Positions 58,601 to 64,000 of a stretch of 64,000 bases of DNA are shown here, piece by piece. Origin of the DNA: Sebastes aleutianus (taxonomy: Eukaryota; Chordata; Actinopteri; Perciformes; Sebastidae). Where the stretch lies: assembly GCA_916700875.1 (NCBI GenBank), contig CAKAKS010000039.1, positions 27,684,315 through 27,748,314 on the forward strand. Direction: 5' to 3'. A program made the position numbers and the translations under genes. Within the stretch, counting starts at the first letter, position 1. The number at the start of each line of letters is the position of its first letter. The notes beneath the pieces were generated by a model. That model worked only from the letters and a program-made list of their open reading frames with translations, was not told the origin of the DNA and did no database searches.

Positions 58601-61600
58601 GTAAGTCACACACACACACATTACATTTTTTTATGGACATTTATTGCGTTTGTCAGACTTGTCCTGAGGTTTATGTCCTTTATGCACATGTGTGTGTCTT
58701 TTCTAGTATGTCAGATAACAGGATTGGACATGATGGGGCGGTGAGCCTGTCCAAAGCAATAATGTTCATGAAGAACCTCACCAAGATCCAGTAAGACTCA
58801 TAAGCTTCTCCTACGTTTTTGGAAATCACAACCCTGATGGATGACTAGATTTGTTGATTATTAGCTTCACAGTTGTGATAATATGTTTCTTGTTTTTGTA
58901 TGGTCTGGCAGTCTGACCTCTGTTGGGACTTCAGAGCTGTGTGCTGTAGCTGCCAGTCTGTCCAACTGTCTCCTCATACAGGATGTGGGGTAAGACTAAA
59001 AATGATCATATAATACATTGTAAGTAATGCTGTATAATGATGAAGACAAATATCACAGGCACCGCTTCAGTATCTCTTTAAAGGTTCGCAAAACATGCAT
59101 GAGCGTGTTATGTGCAGTTTACCGGCATCCAATAACATGAGATCCTGTGTTGAAGTTAAAATGTTCAAACACATTCCACTTGCATTTATGTAATCTACAG
59201 AGGCAGCAAAGTAAATCAACAGGATTTCAGCAAGTGTTTACCTTGAGTTCAACTGGTGCGCGTTGACGTACACATTTGCACTATTGACCCCTATTGAATT
59301 GAGTTGACAGTGATGGCCTCGTAGGGGGCGGTTACACTGCACAGTGCAAAAGAAAAAAGGCTATTGTTTTAGCAACAACAGTTTCACACATTAGCTGTGT
59401 CTTTTAAACCATTTTTTTTTTTTAGATCCAGAGTGGTAGCTAGTATTTACATAGCATTACTTAGCATTATTTCTTAGCATTACATTACCTAGAATCACAA
59501 CAATGTGTGACAGCATTTCACTCCGCCACTCTCTGGTGTGACGGAACTCAAAACCAGCTATAAACTACCTACATGTCATATACAGTGCCAAGAAACAATA
59601 AGGCCCTGTTCACACCTGGCATTAGAATGCGTCTCCACATGCGTATAGATTGACCACCTGTGATCCGATCTCACTTCCCCGCTCTCTATGTGAATAAACA
59701 CGTATTAAACACATGGCTAATACAGCTGACGTTGTGGCTTAATATTACATGAATGTCAGTAATATCTTACATGTTTGTGTAAGAATTTGGGTACATTTTA
59801 TTATGTCACATAATCTAAAGGGATTTGAAGCCAGGAATGACCATTCTGAAACCTTACTTTTCTTATGTCTAAGTCATTTTTCACTGTGTTTAGGGGCATT
59901 TTCGTGTTACATCTCCTAAGTTCTATTTAGCATCAGATGACTGACAGCAGTTTTTCTCAGTGAGTAATAGTTGTTCAGGCCCAGGGGCAGCAAAATGATA
60001 ACAAATCATGGAGATCGCTACTCCATTCTTCACGTTAAGGATGATGTTATGATAGGCTATTCGTTTGTTTTGCTTTATTAACAAGTGTCAGGTGTTTCTG
60101 CAACAAAATATAGTCTTTAGTTTCAAGTTTTCACAGTGACATAATAGAACATTCAGGTTGTCAATTTGATATGTACAATGTTATCAATTTATTTAAAGGG
60201 AGAGTCATGCTTTCCTCCATGGTGCCCCTCCATGAGCACCATTGTCGCCCTATATCTTCCTTATTGCTGAAACATAAATCACCTCAGTGACTTTGACATA
60301 TTTAAACAGGTCTTGAACTGTAACCCAAGGGTTCTCTTCCACCTTTTTAAATCTTATTTTGCCATCTTGCCTCATCTGAAGTACTCTGAAAGCACATCAG
60401 ACCACATTGTATGGATGAATTATGCATAAATGTAGGTAATTCCAAAGCCTTCACTTTCTTGGCACTGTATATGGGACATAAACAAGATCAATTCTGATTT
60501 CAAATGTGAGTTTTGTCAGCCCTGATCTAAATGTTGAGAGGGATTGATTGTTTTTCTAAATACTATACTGCTGTGTTGTTTCTCTGTTTCTAGTCTGGGA
60601 TGGAACACTTGTGGTGATAAAGTGGCAGAGGAGCTGGCCAGAGTTATGCCTCTCTGTCAGAAGCTGACCAGAATAGAGTGAGTTTGTGAACACACACAAT
60701 TTACTGTTTTATTTCAGTAAGATTTCAGGTGTTGTTTTTAGTTTTAGTTTTCAGTTTAAGATTTAGTTTTGCTGCAATCCTCTTATAGCCGTACCATTTC
60801 TTTATTCATTTAGGTTGGTTTGGGTATCGAAGTAAATTTCTTCTACTTTGTTTATTTTTTGTCTTCACTGCAATCAATAAAATGTGCTCCTGTGGGTTTA
60901 GATTTAGTTTAAATTTAGTTCCTCCTTTAGTTGACTTGCTTGTCCTCCACCCACTCACACTTGAAGGGAATAAAATGGCATGTATGTTCAGTATGTTTTT
61001 ATTTCTCCCAGTCTGGAGTCAAACACTGTGAGTGTCTCTGGAGCGAAGGCCCTGGTTAGAGCCCTGCAGTCGTGTCCTGCTCTGCAGCTCATCAGGTAAA
61101 CTTGCTGTCATGGTGTCTCTCAGGCAAGGTTTGGCTCACACAGGCACCTGTAGATTTTGTTTATCACCTTCACTATCTGCTGATAGCACACTGAATACCT
61201 CTTCTGTTACTTTGCTTTTTTTCACTACAATTTATGTCTTGTTAATGCCCGTTATATGTTTCAAATCAGCTATATTTGTTTTATATATAAACCCAAACCC
61301 AAAAATGCATGTGATTATCATAAAGTGGGCATGTCTGTAAAGGGGAGACTCGTGAGTACCCATAGAACCCATTTTCATTCACATATATTGAGGTCAGAGG
61401 TCAAGGGACCCTTATGAAAATGGCCATGCCAGTTTTTCCTCGCCAAAATTTAGCATAAGTTTAGAGTGTTATTTAGCATCCTTCCTGACAAGCTAGTATG
61501 TCATGGTTGGTACCAATGGATTCCTTAGAAGTTTTCTGTTTCATAGCGCACTACAACCTTAAAATTGCAAGTTGCGTTAATGCTGAGTGGTGTTAAAACA

Positions 61601-61970
61601 AATTTAATGCGTTATTATCGCGTCAACTTTGACAGCCCTAATGTATACTATAGGAGTGTATCCGCCAAGGACTTGCTCTCTACATTTTAAGATCAGGAAG
61701 TGGCTATCCAAGCAAGATGAGCAATCATTGCAGTCCACAAGGGACACCTCATTAAAATGTTGTGTATATAAATATATACGTAGGGACACATATACATATA
61801 CTGTATATACACACACACATATAAACATATACAGTATATATTTAAATACTGAGAATATAAAATGTTCCACCACCACTGTGCTTTTCAGGCTGTGGAGGAA
61901 CAACATCACCTCCAGTGAGGCCCAAACGCTCAGTCTGAGGGACAGGAGGCTGAATTTTTCATCCACCTAA
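20227..61970 (+). CDS. nlrc5: NLRC5, NOD-like receptor family CARD domain containing 5 (complete, 54 coding exons)
   Basis: In vertebrates NLRC5 is a large cytoplasmic and nuclear NLR that, in mammals, acts with the RFX complex to switch on MHC class I genes. Coding exons before the LRRs: 20227-20566, 22574-22660, 25494-25679, 25960-26114, 28234-28365, 30818-31133, 32932-33403, 33997-34159, 36244-36374, 37797-38028, 38128-38369. LRR exons are listed in the sub-entries. Total 5808 nt, which is 1936 codons including TAA, open throughout. The length is close to the 1866 residues of human NLRC5, and the C-terminal sequence (RDRRLNFSST) is that of NLRC5. NLRC3-like or NLRP proteins are ruled out by the 43-exon LRR tail. 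The start was chosen for its strong context (GACCATGG) in the first frame that runs into the death-fold region. Confidence 0.95.
20567..22573. other. nlrc5 intron with little recognisable content
   Basis: A long intron without exon-like frames. Contains a (TG)n/(TATG)n tract at about 21768-21796 and a fragment of what looks like a dispersed repeat at about 22025-22100 (repeated tatccgatcc followed by gtgcatccct). Confidence 0.45.
22574..22660 (+). CDS. nlrc5: nlrc5 small linker exon with basic KRPR motif, residues about 114-142
   Basis: This 87-nt exon encodes a Ser/Pro-rich linker ending in LIKRPRI. The acceptor is cactgtag, the donor ATTG|GTAGAA. A basic cluster between the N-terminal fold and the NACHT domain is where mammalian NLRC5 has its nuclear import signal, so KRPR is a candidate. 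The exon is symmetric (phase 1-1), so skipping it keeps the frame. Confidence 0.8.
22873..23170. mobile_element. TTAA-type element fragment just after an nlrc5 exon
   Basis: The left end reads TTAAAGGAACATTGTGTAAC. The following 300 bp has the look of a common fish interspersed repeat (no exon-like frame and GC-richer than its flanks). I did not find the matching right end, so it is probably truncated. Confidence 0.45.
23909..25428. mobile_element. DNA element with GGGCCTCATTCACCAA ends, split by a second element
   Basis: The left end GGGCCTCATTCACCAA (from 23909) and right end TTGGTGAATGAGACCC (to 25428) are inverted copies with one mismatch. Both arms continue with related ttcttaag/cttaagga-type words. 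No transposase frame remains. The interior is interrupted by the element at 24442-25081, so this one inserted first. It lies in the intron before the pre-NACHT exon. Confidence 0.65.
24442..25081. mobile_element. hAT-like non-coding element nested in the 23909-25428 element
   Basis: The ends are AGGGCTGTCAA and TTTGACAACCCT, an imperfect inverted repeat. The 3' half (from about 24715) is repeated at 61296-61640 with high similarity, showing a dispersed family. Subterminal taattacg/cgttattatc-type words also mirror each other. No coding frame. Confidence 0.6.
25494..25679 (+). CDS. nlrc5: nlrc5 pre-NACHT exon, residues about 143-204
   Basis: The exon encodes WEQYIAAVMHLLQRRWERL and VQLENVWVSPR, the conserved stretch preceding the NACHT domain in NLRC5, then a charged linker (RGKDRPDQTPGSAEKGGKTP). 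It is 186 nt, phase 1 at both ends, acceptor ctcacag, donor CCAG|GTTAGC. Confidence 0.88.
25960..31133 (+). CDS. nlrc5: nlrc5 NACHT nucleotide-binding exons (residues about 205-405)
   Basis: Three exons: 25960-26114, 28234-28365 and 30818-31133. The first holds the Walker A loop GQAGSGKT (about residues 235-242). The middle exon encodes SYLFVLLEFRQLNEL, typical of the NACHT core. The third holds Walker B, VLDGYDEF (about 317-324), and the sensor region GCTVVVTCRVRD with its arginine. All nucleotide-binding residues are present, so ATP binding is expected. The middle exon has a weak acceptor (atcaag) and is exactly 44 codons in phase 0-0, so its skipping would delete part of the fold without a frameshift. 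The introns here are rich in mobile DNA. Confidence 0.94.
26115..28233. other. nlrc5 intron between Walker A exon and next NACHT exon
   Basis: There is no exon-like frame and no clear inverted-repeat element. Several short direct words and T-runs (a long T-run near 27831) are the only features noted. Confidence 0.4.
28590..28825. repeat. Probable 3' end of a fish retroposon (LINE/SINE tail-like)
   Basis: The segment contains ccatgctacaccctttcat, tcatgaaaatcaggccagc, and an ending of CAAA/CAGA repeats then ataacctccttggcaaaagg. This looks like the conserved tail of a dispersed fish retroposon. The identification is by memory of the repeat type and needs a repeat-library comparison. Confidence 0.4.
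29213..29990. mobile_element. TTAA-flanked element with GC-rich core in an nlrc5 intron
   Basis: The left end TTAAAGGGACTGTTTGTAA and right end TTACAAACAGTCCCTTTAA are perfect inverted copies, with TTAA at both edges. The 778-bp body is unusually GC-rich (about 29480-29830) compared with the AT-rich intron. Open frames of about 70-90 codons occur on both strands but show no transposase motif, so it is non-autonomous. Confidence 0.75.
31329..32014. mobile_element. hAT-like element with 8-bp target duplication and a transposase N-terminal remnant
   Basis: The inverted ends carry ATTCCCAAACT (left) and AGTTTGGGAAC (right). CTATAGCA at 31321-31328 and CTATAGCC at 32015-32022 form an 8-bp target duplication with one mismatch, the hAT hallmark. 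Inside, a plus-strand frame from 31657 reads MSGILKWLQGPKDSREAGD and continues acidic and Ser-rich for about 58 residues before a stop, resembling the N-terminus of ZBED/hAT-type transposases. The catalytic part is gone. Confidence 0.65.
32932..33403 (+). CDS. nlrc5: nlrc5 large exon: end of NACHT with a long low-complexity insert
   Basis: The 472-nt exon starts with a conserved helical part (ADLLLSSRHLLAMSSLPALCNICCICLEHLLL) and ends with QIPSTLTQVYLTVLGAFLSR, also conserved in the family. Between them lie about 75 residues that are almost only Lys, Glu, Gly and Arg (KKKEEKG, GGGRGEEG, GGGRRGSE), encoded by purine-rich DNA at about 33055-33270. I read it as a disordered surface loop. A GT at 33055 and an AG at 33285 would remove exactly 231 nt in frame, so part of it might be an optional intron. 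Confidence 0.82.
33441..33609 (+). repeat. Tandem duplication of about 84 bp in an nlrc5 intron
   Basis: Two adjacent copies (about 33441-33522 and 33527-33609) share ctgacacaccatacataaca, tttgattgacaaggtgaatt and cacagcttgatccct with few differences. It starts about 40 bp after a donor site and shows no coding potential. Confidence 0.8.
33997..38369 (+). CDS. nlrc5: nlrc5 winged-helix and superhelical exons up to the LRRs (residues about 563-818)
   Basis: Four exons: 33997-34159, 36244-36374, 37797-38028 and 38128-38369. Features include LAWRGLEDSKILFMEEDI, then SYCFIHLTLQEFLAALRVM, the FxHxTxQEFxAA signature found at this place in NLR proteins, and the domain after it (FTDSLHLFVCGLAS). The last exon has the first LRR-like strands (PTLELRNIRLLPNDIDALAFV) and begins the run of phase-2 boundaries kept through the rest of the gene. 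Confidence 0.92.
34270..34315 (+). repeat. G-rich tract with strong quadruplex potential
   Basis: The plus strand carries repeated GGGGGTGGGGGTGGGGGT followed by longer G-runs. At least five G-runs of five or more are separated by single T residues, so both the DNA and the nascent nlrc5 RNA could form G-quadruplexes. It starts about 110 bp after the donor of exon 33997-34159. Confidence 0.75.
34684..35457. mobile_element. hAT-like element with 8-bp target duplication
   Basis: The left end has GGCTTCTCAAAG and the right end TTTGAGAACCCC, inverted copies of the common hAT end type. TATTATAT occurs on both sides (34676-34683 and 35458-35465), an exact 8-bp target duplication. The interior has no intact transposase. 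Confidence 0.65.
38440..39220 (+). mobile_element. Degraded tyrosine-recombinase (DIRS-like) retroelement fragment
   Basis: In broken frames on the plus strand the region encodes PPFEPIAQISLKMLYLTTA, then LLLALTSAKTVSDLSVSPS, and later TRKALCDAIAQAYSAVG. These resemble the integrase-type tyrosine recombinase of DIRS-like retroelements. Several stops and frame changes (for example around 38680 and 38830) show it is dead. It is GC-richer than the surrounding intron. It lies between exons 38128-38369 and 40014-40097. Confidence 0.55.
39220..39402 (+). repeat. Tandem pair of about 91-bp units, related to an inverted copy near 59601
   Basis: Two units (about 39220-39311 and 39312-39402) share cttgtgatccgatcactcag, gacgtatgttaat and cagggcctaag. 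The word aggccctgttcacacctggc at 59601, and gtgatccgatc near 59660, show the same family in the other orientation in a later nlrc5 intron. Confidence 0.7.
40014..40097 (+). CDS. nlrc5: nlrc5 LRR exon preceding the higher-order units
   Basis: This single 84-nt exon (28 residues, FRGRKYDDKFAEKLSTILP...LRKLE) is the first of the modular ribonuclease-inhibitor-type LRR exons, all flanked by phase-2 introns. The donor is TAGA|GTAAGA. Confidence 0.9.
40304..41597 (+). CDS. nlrc5: nlrc5 LRR higher-order unit 1 (84-84-90-51+30 nt)
   Basis: Exons 40304-40387, 40507-40590, 41065-41154, 41405-41455 and 41568-41597 (113 residues). The first three are LRRs (FCVASLTATGAASLA, FSDNNLKDGGIKHIA, LGRNNSSLEAVDYLI). 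The fourth module (GKKELTVTFSKN...) lacks the LRR consensus and is split in two tiny exons. The first acceptor is a weak ctcaag. The 90-nt exon begins about 34 bp after the end of an inserted element (40686-41031). Confidence 0.88.
40686..41031. mobile_element. Small inverted-repeat element ending 34 bp before an LRR exon
   Basis: The left end tgcattcacaccagatccgg and right end gcctgatctggcgtgtatgc are imperfect inverted copies. The 346-bp interior is GC-rich and non-coding. The next acceptor (ccttgcag) at 41064 lies only about 33 bp after it. Confidence 0.6.
41877..43172 (+). CDS. nlrc5: nlrc5 LRR higher-order unit 2 (84-84-90-72 nt)
   Basis: Exons 41877-41960, 42381-42464, 42717-42806 and 43101-43172 (110 residues). 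LRR cores are LLNQKWSKPDMQKLAKSLARCP, MSGGLLDVGTLRTLTQSLP and ANDICSSVEGLVILTALL. The fourth module (LQSPVQMSIVFSGGREKPQK) is the non-LRR insert and is a single exon here. All boundaries are phase 2. Confidence 0.88.
44048..44111 (+). repeat. CTG then ATG trinucleotide repeat beside an LRR exon
   Basis: About seven CTG units run straight into about fourteen ATG units. The tract ends 18 bp before the acceptor of exon 44130-44213, so it replaces most of the usual upstream splice-site region; only ttgcctctgtcag remains. Confidence 0.85.
44130..46175 (+). CDS. nlrc5: nlrc5 LRR higher-order unit 3 (84-84-90-48+30 nt)
   Basis: Exons 44130-44213, 45179-45262, 45647-45736, 45999-46046 and 46146-46175 (112 residues). 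LRR cores include LSCCGLLSTHLDGVWRSLG, LSSNCLGKKGLIKLLDVLP and ASNNGTGMEGVVMLAGAL. The fourth module (DGDGEQVILKFCPDKR, then DDKQQLKMFR) is split into two small exons as in unit 1. The first exon begins about 18 bp after a CTG/ATG trinucleotide repeat, and a TTAA-flanked element occupies most of the intron 44214-45178. Confidence 0.88.
44488..45094. mobile_element. TTAA-flanked foldback element, copy 1
   Basis: The ends are TTAAGGGATA and TATCCCTTTAA. The arms are long: gaggtacttatccatagtca on the left mirrors tgactatggataaat on the right, and internal segments (tatttagaatattttcacc and ggtgaaaatattctacata) mirror each other too, so most of the 607 bp can fold back. No protein is encoded. A second copy lies at 48812-49375. 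Confidence 0.75.
46293..47109 (+). CDS. nlrc5: nlrc5 LRR higher-order unit 4 (84-84-90-60 nt)
   Basis: Exons 46293-46376, 46467-46550, 46806-46895 and 47050-47109 (106 residues). LRR cores include LNISSLLPANVTTLCRRL, LSHSSLTDKAIENLLKVLP and VSHSITSTTGALMLVRCL. The fourth module is PQTESFIHFDSVKAEQTSC. For the second exon I chose the acceptor gcgtcag at 46466, because it restores the 84-nt length and the LSH motif; the cag at 46478 would remove four residues. Confidence 0.88.
47394..47442. repeat. (TA)n-rich simple repeat
   Basis: Alternating TA interrupted by cgta steps, in the intron between LRR units 4 and 5. Confidence 0.8.
47847..48729 (+). CDS. nlrc5: nlrc5 LRR higher-order unit 5 (84-84-90-66 nt)
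   Basis: Exons 47847-47930, 48050-48133, 48414-48503 and 48664-48729 (108 residues). LRR cores include LTHCSLNGDNLERLLEIL, LSRNQLEDEGVKRFVDSL and LSNNGLTQLGLLDVASTL. The fourth module is LGAEERCLIWFTQYEG. Confidence 0.88.
48812..49375. mobile_element. TTAA-flanked foldback element, copy 2
   Basis: Same family as 44488-45094: the left end TTAAAGGGATAATTCAG, gaggtacttatccatagtcc, ctacagtagatggcgg, and the right end gaactatccctttaa. TTAA occurs at 48812-48815 and 49372-49375. The two copies lie in two introns of the same gene. Confidence 0.75.
49693..51928 (+). CDS. nlrc5: nlrc5 LRR higher-order unit 6 (84-84-90-60+48 nt)
   Basis: Exons 49693-49776, 50217-50300, 50606-50695, 51476-51535 and 51881-51928 (122 residues). 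LRR cores include VRESSLELEHLVRLADIV, FRNNLLQSDWIEDFVKQL and EEAVSLLCRCLCDLSSN. The fourth module (VHHTTLHLSLMKSTELTSV, then DNSEDLTPSMATEKIG) is split in two exons. An inverted-repeat element lies in the intron 50696-51475. Confidence 0.88.
50767..51369. mobile_element. Inverted-repeat element in the LRR unit 6 intron
   Basis: The left end tgtatatatagatggacgac mirrors the right end cgtccattttatatacattc, and the subterminal gaagccaaaatatc mirrors gatgttttggcttc. About 600 bp with no transposase frame. Confidence 0.6.
52251..52371 (+). repeat. CCTCT pentanucleotide repeat forming the polypyrimidine tract of an LRR exon
   Basis: About 12 near-perfect CTCCT units followed by CCCTC variants run directly into the acceptor ctcctcaag of exon 52372-52455. 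The whole pyrimidine tract of this 3' splice site, more than 100 nt, is a microsatellite, and the site itself is the weaker AAG type. Confidence 0.9.
52372..61970 (+). CDS. nlrc5: nlrc5 C-terminal LRR exons and stop (residues about 1519-1935)
   Basis: Fifteen exons: 52372-52455, 52551-52634, 52722-52805, 52981-53055, 54127-54210, 54375-54458, 55148-55243, 55337-55420, 58123-58206, 58517-58600, 58707-58790, 58912-58989, 60594-60677, 61012-61095 and 61889-61970. Most are 84 nt, with exceptions of 75, 96 and 78; the 84-84-90-short order is lost here. Repeats are regular ribonuclease-inhibitor-type LRRs (LSKNLISDQSGDMLLEAL, LSSNSLGDLTAARMALVLP, MSDNRIGHDGAVSLSKAI). The last exon encodes LWRNNITSSEAQTLSLRDRR and ends LNFSST-stop. 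Two acceptors are AAG (52371, 54374). A Tc1-like element fills the intron 55421-58122. Confidence 0.9.
53225..54096. mobile_element. Inverted-repeat element ending about 30 bp before an LRR exon
   Basis: The left end gggtgcgttccaacac mirrors the right end atttggaatgcagcc. About 870 bp, non-coding, rich in actatttagtatg-type words. The acceptor of exon 54127-54210 (cttctctag) starts within 25 bp of its end. Confidence 0.6.
55578..55631. repeat. (AT)n microsatellite at the edge of the Tc1-like insertion
   Basis: More than 25 AT units stop directly at the left end of the Tc1-like element. TA-rich DNA is a natural target, since Tc1 elements insert at TA. Confidence 0.9.
55636..57262 (-). mobile_element. 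Tc1/mariner-like transposon in an nlrc5 intron
   Basis: The element is about 1.63 kb, the usual Tc1 length, with TA on each side (55634-55635 and 57263-57264). Long terminal inverted repeats of about 210 bp carry two matching words at each end: ACGTGGACAAAATTGTTGG (left) against its mirror on the right, and an inner ggcctggacaaaaatgatgg (near 55829) against its mirror near 57060. The transposase lies on the minus strand. The insertion is inside a phase-2 intron and does not touch an exon. Confidence 0.92.
55859..56881 (-). pseudogene. Tc1-like transposase with one premature stop
   Basis: The frame starting MDHRKPKREL encodes a paired-type helix-turn-helix DNA-binding region (ISKQLDVPVTTVAHIIQKF), a GRGRKRK basic motif, then the DDE catalytic domain: WTDET, DNDPKHTAK, and SPDLNPIEHLW with 34 residues between the second Asp and the Glu (DD34E). 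A single in-frame TGA at 56113-56111 lies between the second Asp and the Glu. Both sides remain in one frame to the TAA at 55859-55861, so the total would be about 340 codons, the normal length. It is therefore a recently inactivated copy. Confidence 0.88.
57425..57820. mobile_element. Small hAT-like element with TAGGGCTGCACGAT end
   Basis: The left end tagggctgcacgatttt and right end aattgtgcaggccga are imperfect inverted copies, a widespread end type in fish. About 400 bp, AT-rich with T-runs, non-coding. Confidence 0.5.
59601..59710 (-). repeat. Inverted relative of the 39220-39402 repeat
   Basis: Starts aggccctgttcacacctggc and contains gtgatccgatc, the mirror order of the repeat at 39220-39402. 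Probably the end of a DNA element; its partner end was not located in the 58990-60593 intron, which otherwise holds nothing I recognise. Confidence 0.5.
61296..61640. mobile_element. 5'-truncated copy of the 24442-25081 element in the last nlrc5 intron
   Basis: From gcatgtgattatcataaagt to ttgacagccct this segment follows the right half of the element at 24442-25081 almost base for base, with scattered substitutions. The left half is missing. It ends about 250 bp before the terminal coding exon. Confidence 0.7.
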
Positions 61971-62734
61971 TGTGATCTGCATTGTTGGGCGGTGGCAGTG
62001 GCGGTGGAGAAGTAACATTCCAGTTCATGAGAATCTGCAGAGGTGAATCACTGCTACAGCTCCAGCCACAAACAGAGTTCAAATGTGTTTCCCTGCAGTA
62101 TTACCATCAGGAAAGCATGAGGGGTAATCTTACAGCAAACGATTAAGATCCCCATTTAACATTTTGTGTTTAAAAACCCTTAATCAGTTGTGTATGTGAT
62201 GACTGCAGCAGCTGGTGTCTCTAATAGTATGAAGGGTTAAAAGATCACTATGTGGTCTACTATAGGAGAGAACTTTCATCCCTTTTAGCATTTCCCTAAA
62301 ATGCCTATAATGTTTAGAGTTTGTATAGAGAACAGTGATTGAGTACAGAAAAGGAAAAAAAACAAACATCAATTTTTGAGACAATTTGAATGTATGACTA
62401 TGAACTTATTGGCCTCTAGTTTCACGACGGTAAACTGGCGCAATCAGCTGACAGCGTGGCGGTCACACAATGTCCCTTTTGTCAGGTGTGTTATGAATAT
62501 AAGACCTGAGTCTTTAACCAGTGCATCACCACGTGTGACAGACAACTGGCAGAAAAATGCCATAAACTCACCGTTCAGTAACTGCAACAGAAAGTGTTGC
62601 TACATCATTATGTTAAAGGACCAGTATGAATACAATGGGGACCACAGAGAAATACAGAAAGCTACGTCGGGAATATTAAAAATGATTAAAATAAGCATCA
62701 AGAATGTCCTTACAGCAACTAAATTAATCAGTAA

Positions 62735-62740
62735 AATAAA
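62735..62740 (+). terminator. Candidate polyadenylation signal of nlrc5
   Basis: The first AATAAA on the plus strand that I noted after the TAA at 61968-61970, about 765 nt downstream. A second AATAAA lies near 63242. Without transcripts the true 3' end is open. Confidence 0.4.
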
Positions 62741-64000
62741 ATTGTGAGTCAGTAAACCTAAAGGTCCCAATAGGGATATTATAGGAATATTATACAGGGA
62801 TGAAAATGATAGAAATAAGTGAACTAGAGCTCTGGAATTTCACATCATTTAATTGATATAGCCATTTTAATAGTTTTTCCCAGCACTACTTGTTTCTAAT
62901 CAAACTCACAAAAACACCAAACCCATGCTCTGTAAAACTGCGATGAGGTTAACAATATCCCTATCTGAGATAGCCGGCGGAGGGACAACCCACAAAGCTT
63001 ATTATTTTGGATCAGCCCCGTCCATTCAGTGTGGTTAATGCCAGCTTTGCGCACACTATCCCTGCTCTTTCTGCTATCCCACACCGCCATGAAACTAGAG
63101 GTCATGATGTAAAGGATTGCTTGGCTTCCAGTAAGTTTCAAGCTAATAACTTAAATGTACTATGAATGCACACTCTGATATACTGAGAAACTTTGCACTG
63201 TAAAGTGTTTACAATAATAGAGGCCACATAAGTGAAAACACAATAAATCATAAACTCACAGTAAAGGAGGAGTTGAAAGGGAGGATCCCCTCTCTGTTAT
63301 CTGCTCTTACGGTCATTTTAAGGTTGTGGTCTCTATCCAATCTGCGTATTTATTTCTGCTGTTAAGGAAAGTTATTTAGTTAGATGTAATTCAAACAGTT
63401 TCAGTTTTTTACACATGTGAATAATAGATGATAATAATGAGATTGAACAAGAAGTGTGAAACACTGTGAGAATAACAGATTGCATTCTCACCACTGTCGT
63501 CTCTCGGGTTTCTTGTTGTGTTGATAATGTTGTAATGATGCTTTCGTTCTGAGACAAATGCACCTTATTTCCTTCCCCATTCCTTTATGTGTTGTTGTCT
63601 AGCTTTTCCAGATCATTCAGTTTTATTATGATTTCTACAAGGACACTGGATTTTAAGTTGCACAGACCAAAATGTTATGTGGTACTGTAGTTGATATTTA
63701 AAAAGTGGTTTTGGCTTTTTAAGGTTTGTGATCAGGTTGACAAAATACCTCTACCCTTGACATTAATTCATTTTGACTTGCACTGATATGGCTATTTTGA
63801 TTAAAAAAAGACTACATTGAGTGTTCTTTCTTAACAACTCGCCAGTAAACTTGGTTTTAATCATTTTTTTTCTGTTATCTCAAAGACAATATGTTAACAT
63901 AGTACAAGCACAACCCAATTTCCAAATGCTCTCATAATCATGTTTACATAACTAAGAGTTGATTATTAATTCTTAAATATTTTGCTGTTGTTTTTTTTTT
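62741..64000. other. Downstream region with no recognisable gene
   Basis: AT-rich sequence with short open frames only on both strands. No exon-like segments with splice sites and no inverted-repeat element were recognised. It may hold the distal 3' UTR of nlrc5. Confidence 0.4.

Noticed and set aside
1..64000. tRNA, rRNA or microRNA genes
   Set aside because: I saw no cloverleaf A/B-box pair, rRNA segment or clear microRNA-type hairpin outside inverted-repeat elements. A covariance-model scan (tRNAscan, Infernal) would settle it.

Overview
The window is vertebrate nuclear DNA, almost certainly from a teleost fish. The genes are split by short introns with GT-AG boundaries, AT-rich non-coding DNA is crowded with fish-type DNA transposons (Tc1-like, hAT-like and small elements flanked by TTAA), and the two genes are a fast-muscle myosin heavy chain of the fish type and an NLRC5 with a very long leucine-rich-repeat tail. 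A percomorph is my guess from the look of the interspersed repeats. Nothing in the window is prokaryotic or viral.

Layout. (1) 1-3170: non-coding DNA holding the decayed remains of a second myosin heavy chain gene (three recognisable exon scraps, about 750-1150) and a block (about 1550-1700) that recurs upstream of the intact gene. (2) 3225-13759, minus strand: a complete sarcomeric myosin heavy chain. I placed 39 coding exons; they sum to 5793 nt, one open frame of 1930 residues plus stop. One intron has a GC donor. (3) 13760-18840: intergenic/5' region, with a TTAA-flanked element at 13853-14510 and no convincing gene. (4) 18844-18894: an inverted pair of interferon-stimulated response elements just ahead of a non-coding first exon. 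(5) 20227-61970, plus strand: nlrc5. I placed 54 coding exons; they sum to 5808 nt, one open frame of 1935 residues plus stop. The order is N-terminal death-fold-like region, small basic linker, NACHT ATPase, winged-helix/superhelical part, then 43 small exons encoding the LRR solenoid. (6) 61971-64000: 3' UTR and intergenic DNA.

The genes lie head to head about 5 kb apart (coding ends). They belong to different systems: the myosin is the thick-filament motor of fast skeletal muscle, while NLRC5 is the interferon-inducible transactivator of MHC class I genes. No shared pathway is implied.

The introns of nlrc5 are a transposon graveyard: a Tc1-like element with a single stop in its transposase, two hAT-like elements with 8-bp target duplications, a tyrosine-recombinase (DIRS-like) retroelement fragment, a nested pair of elements, and several TTAA-flanked elements. 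I found no wholly new gene system. The most interesting points are the six-fold higher-order exon pattern of the LRR region (84-84-90-short), the mirrored ISRE pair, the myosin pseudogene relic, and splice sites built from or squeezed by repeats. All exon boundaries come from reading frame, splice dinucleotides and family knowledge, without transcript evidence.
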